Assembly: GCA_965224735.1 (NCBI GenBank)
Contig: OZ245059.1
Coordinates: 2,480,001 to 2,544,000 of the forward strand
DNA length: 64,000 nucleotides
DNA from: Robiginitomaculum_A sp036478535
Lineage (GTDB): Bacteria > Pseudomonadota > Alphaproteobacteria > Caulobacterales > Maricaulaceae
Direction of reading: 5' to 3'
The notes under the pieces were generated by a model. It did not search any database, was not told the DNA's origin, and was given only the letters and a program-made list of their open reading frames with translations. Each line of letters begins with the position of its first letter. Within the stretch, counting starts at the first letter, position 1. The translations under genes and the position numbers were made by a program. Positions 46,346 to 54,510 of this stretch are shown one piece after another.

Positions 46346-47611
46346 GTGAGAACAATAAGCCTGCGTGAATATGAGAGTGCGGAGGTCGGTGATATTGCTG
46401 GCCCCAAGTGCTTTCTTGTGCAGGAAATTGAGGCCCTTGACTGCGCACAAAAGGCGATGGGCGCGGATGCTTTTAAGTGGGTTGGCCGCAATAAAATAAA
46501 AGCCACCCAATTTGTCGGCATTGTAGCAGGAAATAATATCCGCTTAGAGGTGTTGCCAAAGATTAAGAGTGCCGAGTTTGCAAAATCCCGCGCCATTATG
46601 ATGAAGATGATTTGCGGCGCGCTTGATATACCCGTTTATGATGGAGAGCTTACAAAGCTAGCAGCACAAAATAAAGATTTACTAGAAGTTCTAATTTCCA
46701 TATATGCCCACCGTCTCATTGAAGAAGTACGCCGAGGTTTAACGCGAAACTATCAACGACATTCAGATGACCTTTCTCGCCTAAGAGGAAAATTGAACGT
46801 AACACGCCAATTTACTCACCTCGCTGCAAGTCCGCAAAAACTGGCTTGTCATTTTGATGAATTCTCTTCCAACAACCCATTAAATCGATTGCTGTTATGC
46901 GCAACCCAAACACTAAGGCGACACTCCACACACGCGCCTACGCAGCGCCTGTTAAGCGAGATAGAAACTCATTTTGAAGATGTTGAAACAACACCTGTGC
47001 GGACTGTTCTTACGGATAAAATAACCATCAACAGAAATAATAATCGATGGGCAACAGTGGAAAAACTTGGGCGTTTATTGCTACAAGCTCTTTACCAAAC
47101 AACGCATTCAGGGAAGCACCAAGGCATTGCCCTGCTGTTTGATATGAACCGATTGTTTGAAGCATATATTGCGCGGCTTGCGCAAAAAACTCTTCGCCCT
47201 TTAGGTTTTGTAGTCCTTACACAAAAGCCGCAAAAGGCACTTGCTAGCAATACTGATGGTATGCGTAGTTTTATTACAAAACCCGACCTACATATTGAGC
47301 ATGACGGGATTGTTTTTGTTCTTGATACAAAATGGAAACGCTTAGATACATCAAAACCTAATTACGGTATTTCTCAAGCGGATGCGTATCAAATGCACGG
47401 ATATTCTCGTGTGTATGAGGCCATTTCTACAGTGCTTATATTTCCCGAAATCAATGGAATTAAGCATAATAACGGCATTGTTTCTTCATGGGACTATACC
47501 AATAGTACTGCCAATATGATATTGGCGTTGGTTGACATTCTTGATGAAGAAAAAATCAAAAACACTTTTTTATCACTCGTTTCAAACGAGTTTGCATCTC
47601 CACATCATTAG
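46346..47611 (+). CDS. mcrC: McrC-family nuclease subunit
   Basis: McrC is the nuclease partner of the GTP-dependent McrB motor in modification-dependent restriction. The 421-residue protein starts at GTG 46346, which overlaps the upstream stop (GTGA). It has the N-terminal McrC domain (IVAGNNIRLEVLPKI) and the PD-(D/E)xK site near residue 315: TKPDLHIEHD...VLDTKWKRL, with QADAYQMHGYSRVYE. The frame is intact, but its McrB-like partner upstream is broken, so the pair should not restrict. Confidence 0.88.
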   Translation: MRTISLREYESAEVGDIAGPKCFLVQEIEALDCAQKAMGADAFKWVGRNKIKATQFVGIVAGNNIRLEVLPKIKSAEFAKSRAIMMKMICGALDIPVYDGELTKLAAQNKDLLEVLISIYAHRLIEEVRRGLTRNYQRHSDDLSRLRGKLNVTRQFTHLAASPQKLACHFDEFSSNNPLNRLLLCATQTLRRHSTHAPTQRLLSEIETHFEDVETTPVRTVLTDKITINRNNNRWATVEKLGRLLLQALYQTTHSGKHQGIALLFDMNRLFEAYIARLAQKTLRPLGFVVLTQKPQKALASNTDGMRSFITKPDLHIEHDGIVFVLDTKWKRLDTSKPNYGISQADAYQMHGYSRVYEAISTVLIFPEINGIKHNNGIVSSWDYTNSTANMILALVDILDEEKIKNTFLSLVSNEFASPHH

Positions 47612-47828
47612 CGCCTCCTTCGAAAGTGCGGAGATGGGCGGGCGGCCCTGATAGCAGGGCGCGGTCACGGCGCAAGGGCTTTGGCTTTGTGTGCGTATAA
47701 TTCTTCTTAGTCTTCCTACCAAAACCCTTGCCCCGCGCCCTTGTGCGCCCGGCTAGGCGGGCCTCTTAGCCGCCCATCCCCGCCCTTCCGGCGGAGGCTG
47801 GTGCGGGAAAAAAAGAGGAGACTAACCC
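47612..47828. other. GC-rich leader upstream of ardA
   Basis: There is no gene here. The stretch is much richer in GC than its left neighbours, with blocks such as GGGCGGGCGGCC and GCCCGGCTAGGCGGGC that can pair. A GAGGAG ribosome-binding sequence precedes ardA at 47829. This looks like the upstream edge of the conjugative-element backbone. Confidence 0.45.
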
Positions 47829-48410
47829 ATGACCGAGCCTAGAACTGATACACCGAGCCAAGCCCAACCAACAGGGAGCCTAGCCGCGCCTTTCGCGCTA
47901 AACCCTGACACCCCTAGAATTTATGTGGCTTGCCTTGCCGCTTACAATAATGGCCACTTGCACGGCTCTTGGATAGACGTAGAGGACGAGGACGGTATTC
48001 ACGAAGCGGTTCGCGCAATCCTCAAGTCATCCCCCATCACCGATGCGGAGGAGTACGCGATTCACGACTATGAAAATTTCGACGGGGTAACCATAAACGA
48101 ATATGACAGCTTTGCCCGTGTGGTTGAAATTGCCGAGTTTATCGGGAACTGTTCAGGCTTTGGCGGCAAGTTATTGGAAAACTATGGCGGTGATATTGAG
48201 GACGCAGAATCCACGCTCGAACGATACAACGGCGAGTATGAAAGCCTAGCGGATTTTGCCGAGGAACTCACCGCGAGCACCACCCAAATCCCCGAAAACC
48301 TCAAATACTATATCGACTATAAATCTATGGCGCGTGATTTGGAAATGAATGGCGATGTGTTCACAATAGAGACAGGCTATAAAGAAATTCACGTTTTCTG
48401 GGATAATTAA
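47829..48410 (+). CDS. ardA: Antirestriction protein ArdA
   Basis: ArdA mimics DNA to block type I restriction enzymes when an element enters a new host. The 193-residue acidic protein has the family blocks RIYVACLAAYNNGHLHGSWID, EEYAIHDYENF, INEYDSFARVVEIAEFI and LKYYIDYKSMARDLEMNGD near the C-terminus. It heads a run of element genes with short or overlapping spacing, a common leading-region position. Confidence 0.93.
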   Translation: MTEPRTDTPSQAQPTGSLAAPFALNPDTPRIYVACLAAYNNGHLHGSWIDVEDEDGIHEAVRAILKSSPITDAEEYAIHDYENFDGVTINEYDSFARVVEIAEFIGNCSGFGGKLLENYGGDIEDAESTLERYNGEYESLADFAEELTASTTQIPENLKYYIDYKSMARDLEMNGDVFTIETGYKEIHVFWDN

Positions 48411-48411
48411 G

Positions 48412-48897
48412 ATGGGAGCGCGAGAACTAGAATTCGCAGAGCAGTTTTTGCCTTATGTCTGCCTTGGCGATAGTATCAGCGTGGACGTTGGCGACTATAC
48501 AATCACGGCAAGAATTGCCCATGATGATACCGTTGATAAACCCGACGAGCGCCAAGACGGATTTTGGCCAAGCCTAGACCCTAAGGCCGCAGGGTTCATC
48601 CGCGCAGGAAATGGATGGCGCAAACGGTTTGAAGAACAGCAAGCCAAGGCCGAGTCCGTCATGGCGGTATGGCTTAATGATGAATGGTTTTATTGCGGCA
48701 TAATCCTGTCAGTCACCATTGACGAGACCGAACTCACCGACCACGCCGCGAGCCTTTGGGGAATAGAAGCCAATTATCCCGATAGTGATAATGCCTATTT
48801 ATCCCAAGTCGCAAATGAATTGCTATCCGAAGCACTGGACGCTGCAAAGGCCGAACGGAAACGACTTTGCGCCATTGTCTGCGAGAGCGCGGCATGA
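48412..48897 (+). CDS. Hypothetical element protein after ardA
   Basis: This 161-residue protein starts 1 nt after the ardA stop. It is acidic, with a VCLGDSISVDVGDYTITARI beta-rich start and a DEWFYCGIILSVTIDE centre. Genes of this type commonly follow ardA in alphaproteobacterial conjugative elements, but I recognise no domain and assign no function. Confidence 0.7.
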   Translation: MGARELEFAEQFLPYVCLGDSISVDVGDYTITARIAHDDTVDKPDERQDGFWPSLDPKAAGFIRAGNGWRKRFEEQQAKAESVMAVWLNDEWFYCGIILSVTIDETELTDHAASLWGIEANYPDSDNAYLSQVANELLSEALDAAKAERKRLCAIVCESAA

Positions 48898-49166
48898 CCC
48901 GTTATGCAGTGCAATGTATGGTGCCACGATACGAGATGAAAGTCGTTACTGTTGACGCAAGTTCAGTTGAAGACGCTTGTGTAAAAGGACTTGCCAAAGC
49001 GCAAAGCGCGGAGGGCGAATGGGAAAGCCTTGAAACCTTTGGCAATGTGTTTGTTGATGGTATTGTCCAAGAACCTCGCGGCGATCCTCTTAATGACCTT
49101 TGTAATGGTTCCGTTGATGTGCCTGTCTGTTATTCCGAAGACGGAATTGGGCGAGATTGGTCATGA
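48894..49166 (+). CDS. Hypothetical element protein
   Basis: This 90-residue protein starts at ATG 48894, which overlaps the previous stop (ATGA). The frame from 48867 would start inside the preceding gene. It contains VVTVDASSVEDACVKGLAKAQS, a possible beta-alpha fold, and an FVDGIVQEPRGDPL segment. No function is recognised; coupling suggests joint expression. Confidence 0.65.
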   Translation: MTRYAVQCMVPRYEMKVVTVDASSVEDACVKGLAKAQSAEGEWESLETFGNVFVDGIVQEPRGDPLNDLCNGSVDVPVCYSEDGIGRDWS

Positions 49167-49411
49167 GCAAGGCCGCGCCCAAACTTAAATTCGAGCAAAC
49201 AGAAGTCGGAGAACAGACCCTGATTAACGGAATCCGCCCCGTCACCCTTGGCGAGAAACTCACCGCCCGAACCTTGCACCCGATGACACCCAAGCGGAAC
49301 CCGAACGCACAGCAAAGACCGTGCGACCTTGGCTTGTTTGATGAAGTGGGACGCGCCCAAATCGACCTAATAGATTTTATCAATTCATCCCAAACCCCAA
49401 CGGCAAAATAG
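49163..49411 (+). CDS. Small hypothetical element protein
   Basis: This 82-residue protein starts at ATG 49163 inside another ATGA overlap. It begins MSKAAPKLKFEQTEVGEQT and contains the PVTLGEKLTARTLHPMTPKRN stretch and GLFDEVGRAQIDLIDFI. Its role is unknown. It lies 11 nt before the ParB-like gene. Confidence 0.65.
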   Translation: MSKAAPKLKFEQTEVGEQTLINGIRPVTLGEKLTARTLHPMTPKRNPNAQQRPCDLGLFDEVGRAQIDLIDFINSSQTPTAK

Positions 49412-49422
49412 GAGACTAAGCC

Positions 49423-51225
49423 ATGACTAAACCACTCGACTTGAAACATATCGCATTTGACGATTTGCATATCTCGACTTTGAATATGCGCCATAAGGCC
49501 AAGGGCAATAAACCGCCAGATATATCTGATATATTGCCGAGCGTGAGAGAGCGCGGTATTCGACAGCCGCTCTTGGTACGGCCAGAGCCGACCAAGGATA
49601 ATAAAAACGCTTACGGTATTATCGCAGGGCGGCGCAGGTATTTTTGCCTGAAATCCATTGCCGATGATGGCGACAAGATTGCGCCTGTGCCGTGCTGTAT
49701 TATGGACGCGGACGATGATGCCCAAGGCCTAGAAGCCAGTATCTTAGAAAACATCGCCCGTCTTGCCCCGACAGAAATGGAGCAATACGAAGCGTTTAAG
49801 AAACTCGCAGGCAAAGGCGAAAGCATTGCCGAAATTGCCGCCGTGTTTGGCATTACGGAACGCGCCGTAAAACAGCGGCTTGCGCTTGGTTCTCTCTTGC
49901 CGCAACTCCGCAAATTATACACGGGCGAAGAAATCAACCCTGCCACAATCCGCGCCTTGACAATGGCGAGTAAGAAACAACAAACGGCATGGCTAAAGAT
50001 ATTCAAGTCTGACGACTATGCGCCCCAAGGCGAGCAGTTAAAGGCTTGGTTATCGGGCGGCGGTCTTATCACCACCGATAAAGCTTTGTTTCCTATGGAG
50101 GAATACAAAGGCACAATCATCGCAGACCTATTTGGCGAGCACGGGCAATTCGCCGACCCTGAATTATTCTGGTCATGCCAGAATACGGTTGTTGCGATGG
50201 AAGCGGAAGCCTACGAGAAAGACGGTTGGAAAAACGTGTTTATCGGTGATGTCGGACAAACATTCTATGGATGGGAGCATGTAGAGCGTAGTAAGGAGCA
50301 AGGCGGCAATGTCTATATCGAGGTTAAGAATGATGGACAGGTGATATTCCATGAGGGCTTTATGCCAGAAGCCGAAGCGCGGCGGCTAGACCGCCAAGCC
50401 CAGAAAGGTGTAGAGGGCGGCACTGAAAAGCCCGACACCAAACCGCGCCCTGAAATGTCAGGCCCGATGGCAGAGTATATGAATTTACACCGTCATTCCA
50501 TTGCAAGAGCGGCACTGATTAAGCACCCCAAGATGGCTATGCGCCTTACTGTCGCGCACATGATTACGGGTTCACGGCATTGGAAAGTTGCTAAGGATGA
50601 GCAAAGCACCCGTAAAGAAGCCACGCAGTTAAGTGTTGAAAACTCCAAGGCCGAACAAGAACTTACCGCAGAACGTAAAGTCATTGCAGGGCTATTAGGA
50701 CTCAAAAAAGACGACATTCAAATCTATCACCGCTATGCAAGCATGTTCAGCTTGAACACTGTATTTGCCACATTGCTCGACCTAGATGATAAATCGGTCT
50801 TGCGGATAATGACATTTTGCATGGCTGAAACCCTCTCGACCAATAGCGGAGCCGTAGAAGCCGTTGGCGTTCTGACGGGCGCAGACTTTAGCGATTACTG
50901 GTCACCAGAAGAAGCTTTCTTCGACATCTTGCGAGACAAAGGCGTGGTCAATCAAATGGTCGCGGACATAGCAGGGAAATCCACTGCCCAAGGGTGCGTC
51001 ACCGACACAGCCAAGAACCAAAAGGAAATCATCAAGAACCGCATGGCAGGCCACGGCGTGGACAAAGCAAGCCCAGACTGGCTCCCAAAATGGGCGGCAT
51101 TTCCTGCAATCCATTACCGCGAAGCAAGCGGTTGCCCACCCGCACAGAACTGGAAACGCATTGCGAAATTGTTCGCCAAGCGCAAACCAAAAGCCAAACC
51201 AACCCCAAGAAAACAGGCGGCCTAG
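49423..51225 (+). CDS. ParB/Spo0J-like protein, 600 residues
   Basis: The N-terminal ParB nuclease-like domain (about residues 10-110) has STLNMRHK, SVRERGIRQPLLVRP and AGRRRYFCLKSIA. The HTH_ParB region follows: TEMEQYEAFKKLAGKGESIAE, then FGITERAVKQRLALGSLLP. The C-terminal 350 residues are the long extension of ICE/plasmid ParB-like proteins, ending with a basic tail (FAKRKPKAKP). It probably aids maintenance or gene control of the element. No ParA partner is seen in the window. Confidence 0.88.
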   Translation: MTKPLDLKHIAFDDLHISTLNMRHKAKGNKPPDISDILPSVRERGIRQPLLVRPEPTKDNKNAYGIIAGRRRYFCLKSIADDGDKIAPVPCCIMDADDDAQGLEASILENIARLAPTEMEQYEAFKKLAGKGESIAEIAAVFGITERAVKQRLALGSLLPQLRKLYTGEEINPATIRALTMASKKQQTAWLKIFKSDDYAPQGEQLKAWLSGGGLITTDKALFPMEEYKGTIIADLFGEHGQFADPELFWSCQNTVVAMEAEAYEKDGWKNVFIGDVGQTFYGWEHVERSKEQGGNVYIEVKNDGQVIFHEGFMPEAEARRLDRQAQKGVEGGTEKPDTKPRPEMSGPMAEYMNLHRHSIARAALIKHPKMAMRLTVAHMITGSRHWKVAKDEQSTRKEATQLSVENSKAEQELTAERKVIAGLLGLKKDDIQIYHRYASMFSLNTVFATLLDLDDKSVLRIMTFCMAETLSTNSGAVEAVGVLTGADFSDYWSPEEAFFDILRDKGVVNQMVADIAGKSTAQGCVTDTAKNQKEIIKNRMAGHGVDKASPDWLPKWAAFPAIHYREASGCPPAQNWKRIAKLFAKRKPKAKPTPRKQAA

Positions 51226-51251
51226 TCTCCCCCGATACACCGCCTGTAAAG

Positions 51252-51280
51252 CGGCTCGCGTCCCAAAAGGGCGCGAGCCG
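51252..51280 (+). terminator. Hairpin terminator after the ParB-like gene
   Basis: CGGCTCGCG pairs perfectly with CGCGAGCCG around an 11-nt loop, 27 bp after the ParB stop. It is followed by TATTTGTTTG, a weak T-run. It closes the ardA-parB gene run. Confidence 0.75.
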
Positions 51281-51378
51281 TATTTGTTTGTCCAATTAGT
51301 TTAATTCCCTCACATTGGTTTCACCTTGTTATAAAACGTAATTCCTATAGTTTGTGCTTTGTTCGTAATTTATTGTTC

Positions 51379-51996
51379 ATGAGAAAATTGATGAAATTTG
51401 ATAAGACGCTACTGCTTCCGGGTGAAGAAATATTGGTGACCAAACGCGCTAATTTTGTTATTTCGATTACCGATTTTGGTTTAAGCCGTTTTGTTGCTGA
51501 TGGGTTAATGTGGACGGTAGGTATGGAGGGAAAAGAAGCCATTGGGGGAAAACTATATTTAACAAATTACCGTTTGGTATTTATTTCCCATTTCTTAAAT
51601 CGGGTTAGAGGCTCCGTTAGTATATTCTTGCCCGCAATAACTACAATGTATGACAATTCCCGTAGGCTTGTCAAAAACATCATTGTTGAAACAGAAGTGG
51701 CCAACTTTAATTTTGTTGTCGGAGGAATTCCGAAATTATTGATGCAGATGGATGATGCAAAATTAAACATGAAACCACAAGAAAGACAACGGTTACAGGT
51801 TTTATTAAAGGAAGCAAACTCTATCTTAGTTGGAGGGATGGTCGTTAATTCTGGGCTTGAACGTATAAATAAAGTTTTACTAATGGCTAAAAATGGAGTT
51901 GATGATTTTTCTGAATTTGATCATCCGTTGGATAAAGTATCTTCATTACTTGTGAATGTAGCAATAAATAATTTGGAAAAATCAAATGGTTCGTAA
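51379..51996 (+). CDS. GRAM-like domain protein of unknown function
   Basis: This roughly 205-residue protein is AT-rich compared with its neighbours, suggesting separate acquisition. Its N-terminal part (LLPGEEILVTKRANFVI, then IGGKLYLTNYRLVFIS) has the pattern of GRAM/PH-like domains, which bind lipids or proteins. The C-terminal helices (ERQRLQVLLKEANSIL, SSLLVNVAINNLEKS) are uncharacterised. I chose ATG 51379 over the upstream TTG 51352. It converges on and overlaps the minus-strand gene that follows by 15 nt. Confidence 0.6.
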   Translation: MRKLMKFDKTLLLPGEEILVTKRANFVISITDFGLSRFVADGLMWTVGMEGKEAIGGKLYLTNYRLVFISHFLNRVRGSVSIFLPAITTMYDNSRRLVKNIIVETEVANFNFVVGGIPKLLMQMDDAKLNMKPQERQRLQVLLKEANSILVGGMVVNSGLERINKVLLMAKNGVDDFSEFDHPLDKVSSLLVNVAINNLEKSNGS

Positions 51997-52677
51997 CCTA
52001 TTGTAGCTTTTGAAAAAAGATTCAGAAAGCAATCTATCAGAACTTACCCTAGACCGAGACAGCCAAATATATGATTGGCCATTATGTACAATGCAAGCTG
52101 ATAAGCCGCCTTTTTCTTGCACCCAGCTCTCCCATATATTGGGAAATATTTCTGATCTCCCTTGTGCGGTCTTAAAAAAAATATTTGCAAGTTGCCCCGT
52201 ATGCAGAACGACCAGATCTGGCTTCAATATAAATTTTTCCAATTCAAATACTTTTAAGCACAACGGTAATTGTTTGCGAGCTAATGAAGGTTTTGGATTA
52301 TCTGTATCACCACCAATTTTAAACAAATTATTCCATATAAAGGTGTCGCATTTTATATTTAATACATCGGCGCATTTTTTTTGCACTCTCCAAAAAGCCG
52401 AACCAAATTTATATTTAACCAAGCCTTGTTCATTATTAGGGTTTGTAAATTCTCTGGTTTCGTGGAGGTTTTGCTCAAATGACCATGTTTTGCTGTTTTT
52501 TGTTTCCCATCCATTGGTAGCAGCACCACACCACATTATTTTTGGAAATGGCAATGAGAACCAATTATCAGGCACACTTGGGATAAAAGGTTGGGCTGTT
52601 TGGTCCGTTTTAGTGATTTTAAAAAGTTCGGAAAATACTGCGCGGTATTGGTCATTATCGTATAATGGATGAGACAT
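51982..52677 (-). CDS. Uracil-DNA glycosylase-like protein of unknown function
   Basis: This 231-residue protein has a KIMWCGAATNGWETKN block that resembles the first active-site loop of UDG-superfamily proteins of mobile elements, and LVVLHTGQLANIFF further on as a possible second motif. It is rich in Trp and Phe. The similarity is weak, so it may be unrelated. It is AT-rich like its convergent neighbour, which suggests a two-gene cargo insertion between the ParB-like gene and the toxin-antitoxin pair. Confidence 0.4.
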   Translation of the reverse strand: MSHPLYDNDQYRAVFSELFKITKTDQTAQPFIPSVPDNWFSLPFPKIMWCGAATNGWETKNSKTWSFEQNLHETREFTNPNNEQGLVKYKFGSAFWRVQKKCADVLNIKCDTFIWNNLFKIGGDTDNPKPSLARKQLPLCLKVFELEKFILKPDLVVLHTGQLANIFFKTAQGRSEIFPNIWESWVQEKGGLSACIVHNGQSYIWLSRSRVSSDRLLSESFFKSYNRLRTI

Positions 52678-52745
52678 ATTATATACCGTTTATAAGATTG
52701 TGGCACTAGGGTAACCCCACATCGATTGTTAATCTTATACTTTAA

Positions 52746-53129
52746 TCAAGCGATGTAGGGGTTTGCTACCCAAACCAAATCCTCTGGATCAGTGTTTAAG
52801 GCTTTGGCGAGTGCAAACAATATATCCGCGCCAGCCTTGCGGTTACCTGTTTCAAGTTGAGAAATATAGGCGGTACTGGTATCACATGCCTTAGCAAGAG
52901 CCGCTTGGGTAAGGCCTCTATGCTCTCGGTATATTTTAATCGGGCTTTGGTCTTGCAACAGGGCTTCAACGACAGAGGCGGGGACGGTTTCTTCGTCGCT
53001 GTCGTGATTATTGATAGCGTCAATAGCCCAGCGTTCTTCAAGGCTTTCTTGGAGTTCTTGTATGAGCGCGGCTTGATTAACAACTTTGTTTTCAAGCGCG
53101 TCTATTCTTTTTTCGAGTGTAGCGGTCAT
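52746..53129 (-). CDS. XRE-family antitoxin (HigA-like)
   Basis: This 127-residue protein has an N-terminal coiled-coil-like region (EKRIDALENKVVNQAALIQELQ) and a C-terminal Cro/C1 HTH (GLTQAALAKACDTSTAYISQLETGNRKAG, residues 70-125). Its start overlaps the toxin stop by 4 nt. Toxin-first order is typical of HigBA-type systems. It should neutralise the toxin and repress the operon. Confidence 0.85.
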   Translation of the reverse strand: MTATLEKRIDALENKVVNQAALIQELQESLEERWAIDAINNHDSDEETVPASVVEALLQDQSPIKIYREHRGLTQAALAKACDTSTAYISQLETGNRKAGADILFALAKALNTDPEDLVWVANPYIA

Positions 53130-53386
53130 TTGTACACATCCTTTCTATTGCCGACTTTGTAAACCATGAAAGTAGCCTTATTATTGATTATGGAACAAAC
53201 AGCCCTGTAATCGCCCTGCCGAATACGCACGCCTTCTACGCCTGTTAAAGGTTTTGCCCAAGCGTGCGAACCCGTTGGGTTAGCGGCGTAAGTATTGATT
53301 TTACCGACAAGTGTAAGCGCGGTTTTGCGCGGCATACGGCTAATAAACCTTGCCGCCGCCTTGCTATATTCCACCGTTAAGTTCAT
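53126..53386 (-). CDS. RelE/ParE-superfamily toxin (HigB-like)
   Basis: I chose ATG 53386 (MNLTVEYSKAAARFISRMP, 86 residues), because the frame from 53560 adds a 58-residue leader not found in the family. The RelE fold signature is visible in KINTYAANPTGSHAWAKPL and GVEGVRIRQGDYRAVCSI, ending with VYKVGNRKDVYK. Such toxins usually cleave mRNA on the ribosome. The pair probably stabilises the element. Confidence 0.88.
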   Translation of the reverse strand: MNLTVEYSKAAARFISRMPRKTALTLVGKINTYAANPTGSHAWAKPLTGVEGVRIRQGDYRAVCSIINNKATFMVYKVGNRKDVYK

Positions 53387-54130
53387 CTCTAATATATAGC
53401 AACAGCTATATATAAAGTCAATACTTAAACACAACACAAGAAAACCCTCATCGATTGTTAGGCCAATGAGGACTGTCATTTGGAACAGCAAACTACCCAA
53501 CTGAGTTCCAGAGCAAGGAAAAGTGCTTTTGGTTTGCATTAGCTCAACCACGATTGCCATACACCTTACTGCGGTTCATTCACCAGATAGCCGAGCATGG
53601 ACGAGATATTTAGGCTTATCAGACATCTTATCAATCAGGTTGTAAAACACCACCAACATCAGCGGCCATCATTGGTAAACGTTGTGATAGCCTGTCTGCT
53701 TATCATCCATTTCGCTATCATTCGAGCCAGTACTGAAACGGAATTCCTAACCAAGAACCCAGTTCTTAAAAATTACCATCTTCACATTGTCATACACAAC
53801 CTATCGCTCGCGCAATTTTGTAGCCCCCAAGTAATATCAAACGAAGTGACGTAAGCCTCGTCTCCCTGCTGTCTGGATGGTGACCTAGCCCATGCCAAAA
53901 GCCTGCATAAGGACAATTACAAACTATTTTCCTCTGGGCTGCGCCCATTCATCGCGAAGCGCGCGGGGCGCTCAAAATAGTTTGTAATTGACCTGCTCCA
54001 CTTTGTTACGCCCACATTTTAGCAAGAAATTTTGAAGGGGGTATGCAGATTTTGGCATGTACTTCTTCGGTCCCCGTCAGCAGGGAGACAGGCTCCCGTA
54101 AATTAGCTGGCATTAAATGGAGACTAAAAA
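53387..54130. other. Long noncoding region with palindrome
   Basis: About 740 bp without a convincing gene; short frames such as 53597-53854 lack motifs. It holds the toxin-antitoxin promoter, the large palindrome at 53914-53990 and the leader of the DUF736 gene (TGGAGAC before ATG 54131). Sequences of this kind in conjugative elements can include the origin of transfer or regulatory sites. Confidence 0.5.
53914..53990. repeat. 77-bp palindrome with 17-bp perfect arms
   Basis: CAATTACAAACTATTTT (53914-53930) is exactly complementary to AAAATAGTTTGTAATTG (53974-53990). Inside, GCGCCC (53941-53946) pairs with GGGCGC (53966-53971), so a long two-part cruciform or RNA hairpin is possible. No T-run follows. 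Confidence 0.85.
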
Positions 54131-54466
54131 ATGGCACAAGCACTAGGATATGTAAGCCAAAGCAAAGACGGTAATTTTGAAGGAACTCTGGGCTTAATAA
54201 GCTCTGGGGGCAATAAATCCCGCATCAGCATCGTCGCAAACGACAACAAAACGGCGGATAAACAGCCAGACTTTCGGGTGTTTACCAATGACGGCGCAGA
54301 GATTGGCGGCGGCTGGAACCGGGTCGGTAAGACCTCTGGCAAGCCTTATATCTCGCTCACGCTCGCCCATCCGATGATTGGCCCGCGTAAGGTCTATGCC
54401 AATCTTGGTAGAGCCAATGACAAGCCAAAAGGCGACTTCGCCATCCTCTGGAACCCAGCAGGATAG
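54131..54466 (+). CDS. DUF736 family protein
   Basis: This 111-residue protein matches DUF736, found almost only in alphaproteobacterial conjugative and integrative elements. It starts MAQALGYVSQSKDGNFEGTL, with FRVFTNDGAEIGGGWNRVGKTSGKPYISLTL and the C-terminal YANLGRANDKPKGDFAILWNP. Its exact function is unknown; it may be a single-strand DNA-related protein. It marks the start of the ICE transfer module here. Confidence 0.93.
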   Translation: MAQALGYVSQSKDGNFEGTLGLISSGGNKSRISIVANDNKTADKQPDFRVFTNDGAEIGGGWNRVGKTSGKPYISLTLAHPMIGPRKVYANLGRANDKPKGDFAILWNPAG

Positions 54467-54488
54467 CCCGCCGTTCAAACGACAGTCT

Positions 54489-54510
54489 CCATCGGTCAAA
54501 CAACCGATGG
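54489..54510 (+). terminator. Hairpin between DUF736 and DUF2285 genes
   Basis: CCATCGGT pairs perfectly with ACCGATGG around a 6-nt loop, followed by GGGTTTCCTT. It lies 23 bp after the DUF736 stop. It could end the DUF736 transcript or act as an attenuator. One candidate start codon for the next gene (ATG 54507) lies in its 3' arm. Confidence 0.55.

Larger units (their letters stand above)
44084..46349 (+). pseudogene. EVE/McrB-like ATPase gene, split by IS5 and lacking Walker A
   Basis: The first 87 codons (44084-44344) encode an unrecognised N-terminal part (ADEEVADWIEALGFSVAADC). After removal of the IS5 element and one TA copy, the frame continues directly (GEIL-GRAKSESF) from 45192 and matches the in-frame ATG at 45393. 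The next part resembles an EVE/PUA-like domain: YGGEVDWSEP, WTFRGRMKKGDIVVVSDG, HRRAVKWL. Then comes the McrB-type AAA+ half: [26 protein letters not shown] (Walker B), GTMNTADRSIALLNTALRRRF. The Walker A block that should precede Walker B by about 100-150 residues is absent, so an in-frame deletion is likely. The gene should be inactive. Confidence 0.7.

Noticed and set aside
53597..53854. 85-residue ORF after the toxin-antitoxin pair
   Set aside because: It has no ribosome-binding site and no motif, and it lies in a region that otherwise looks noncoding.
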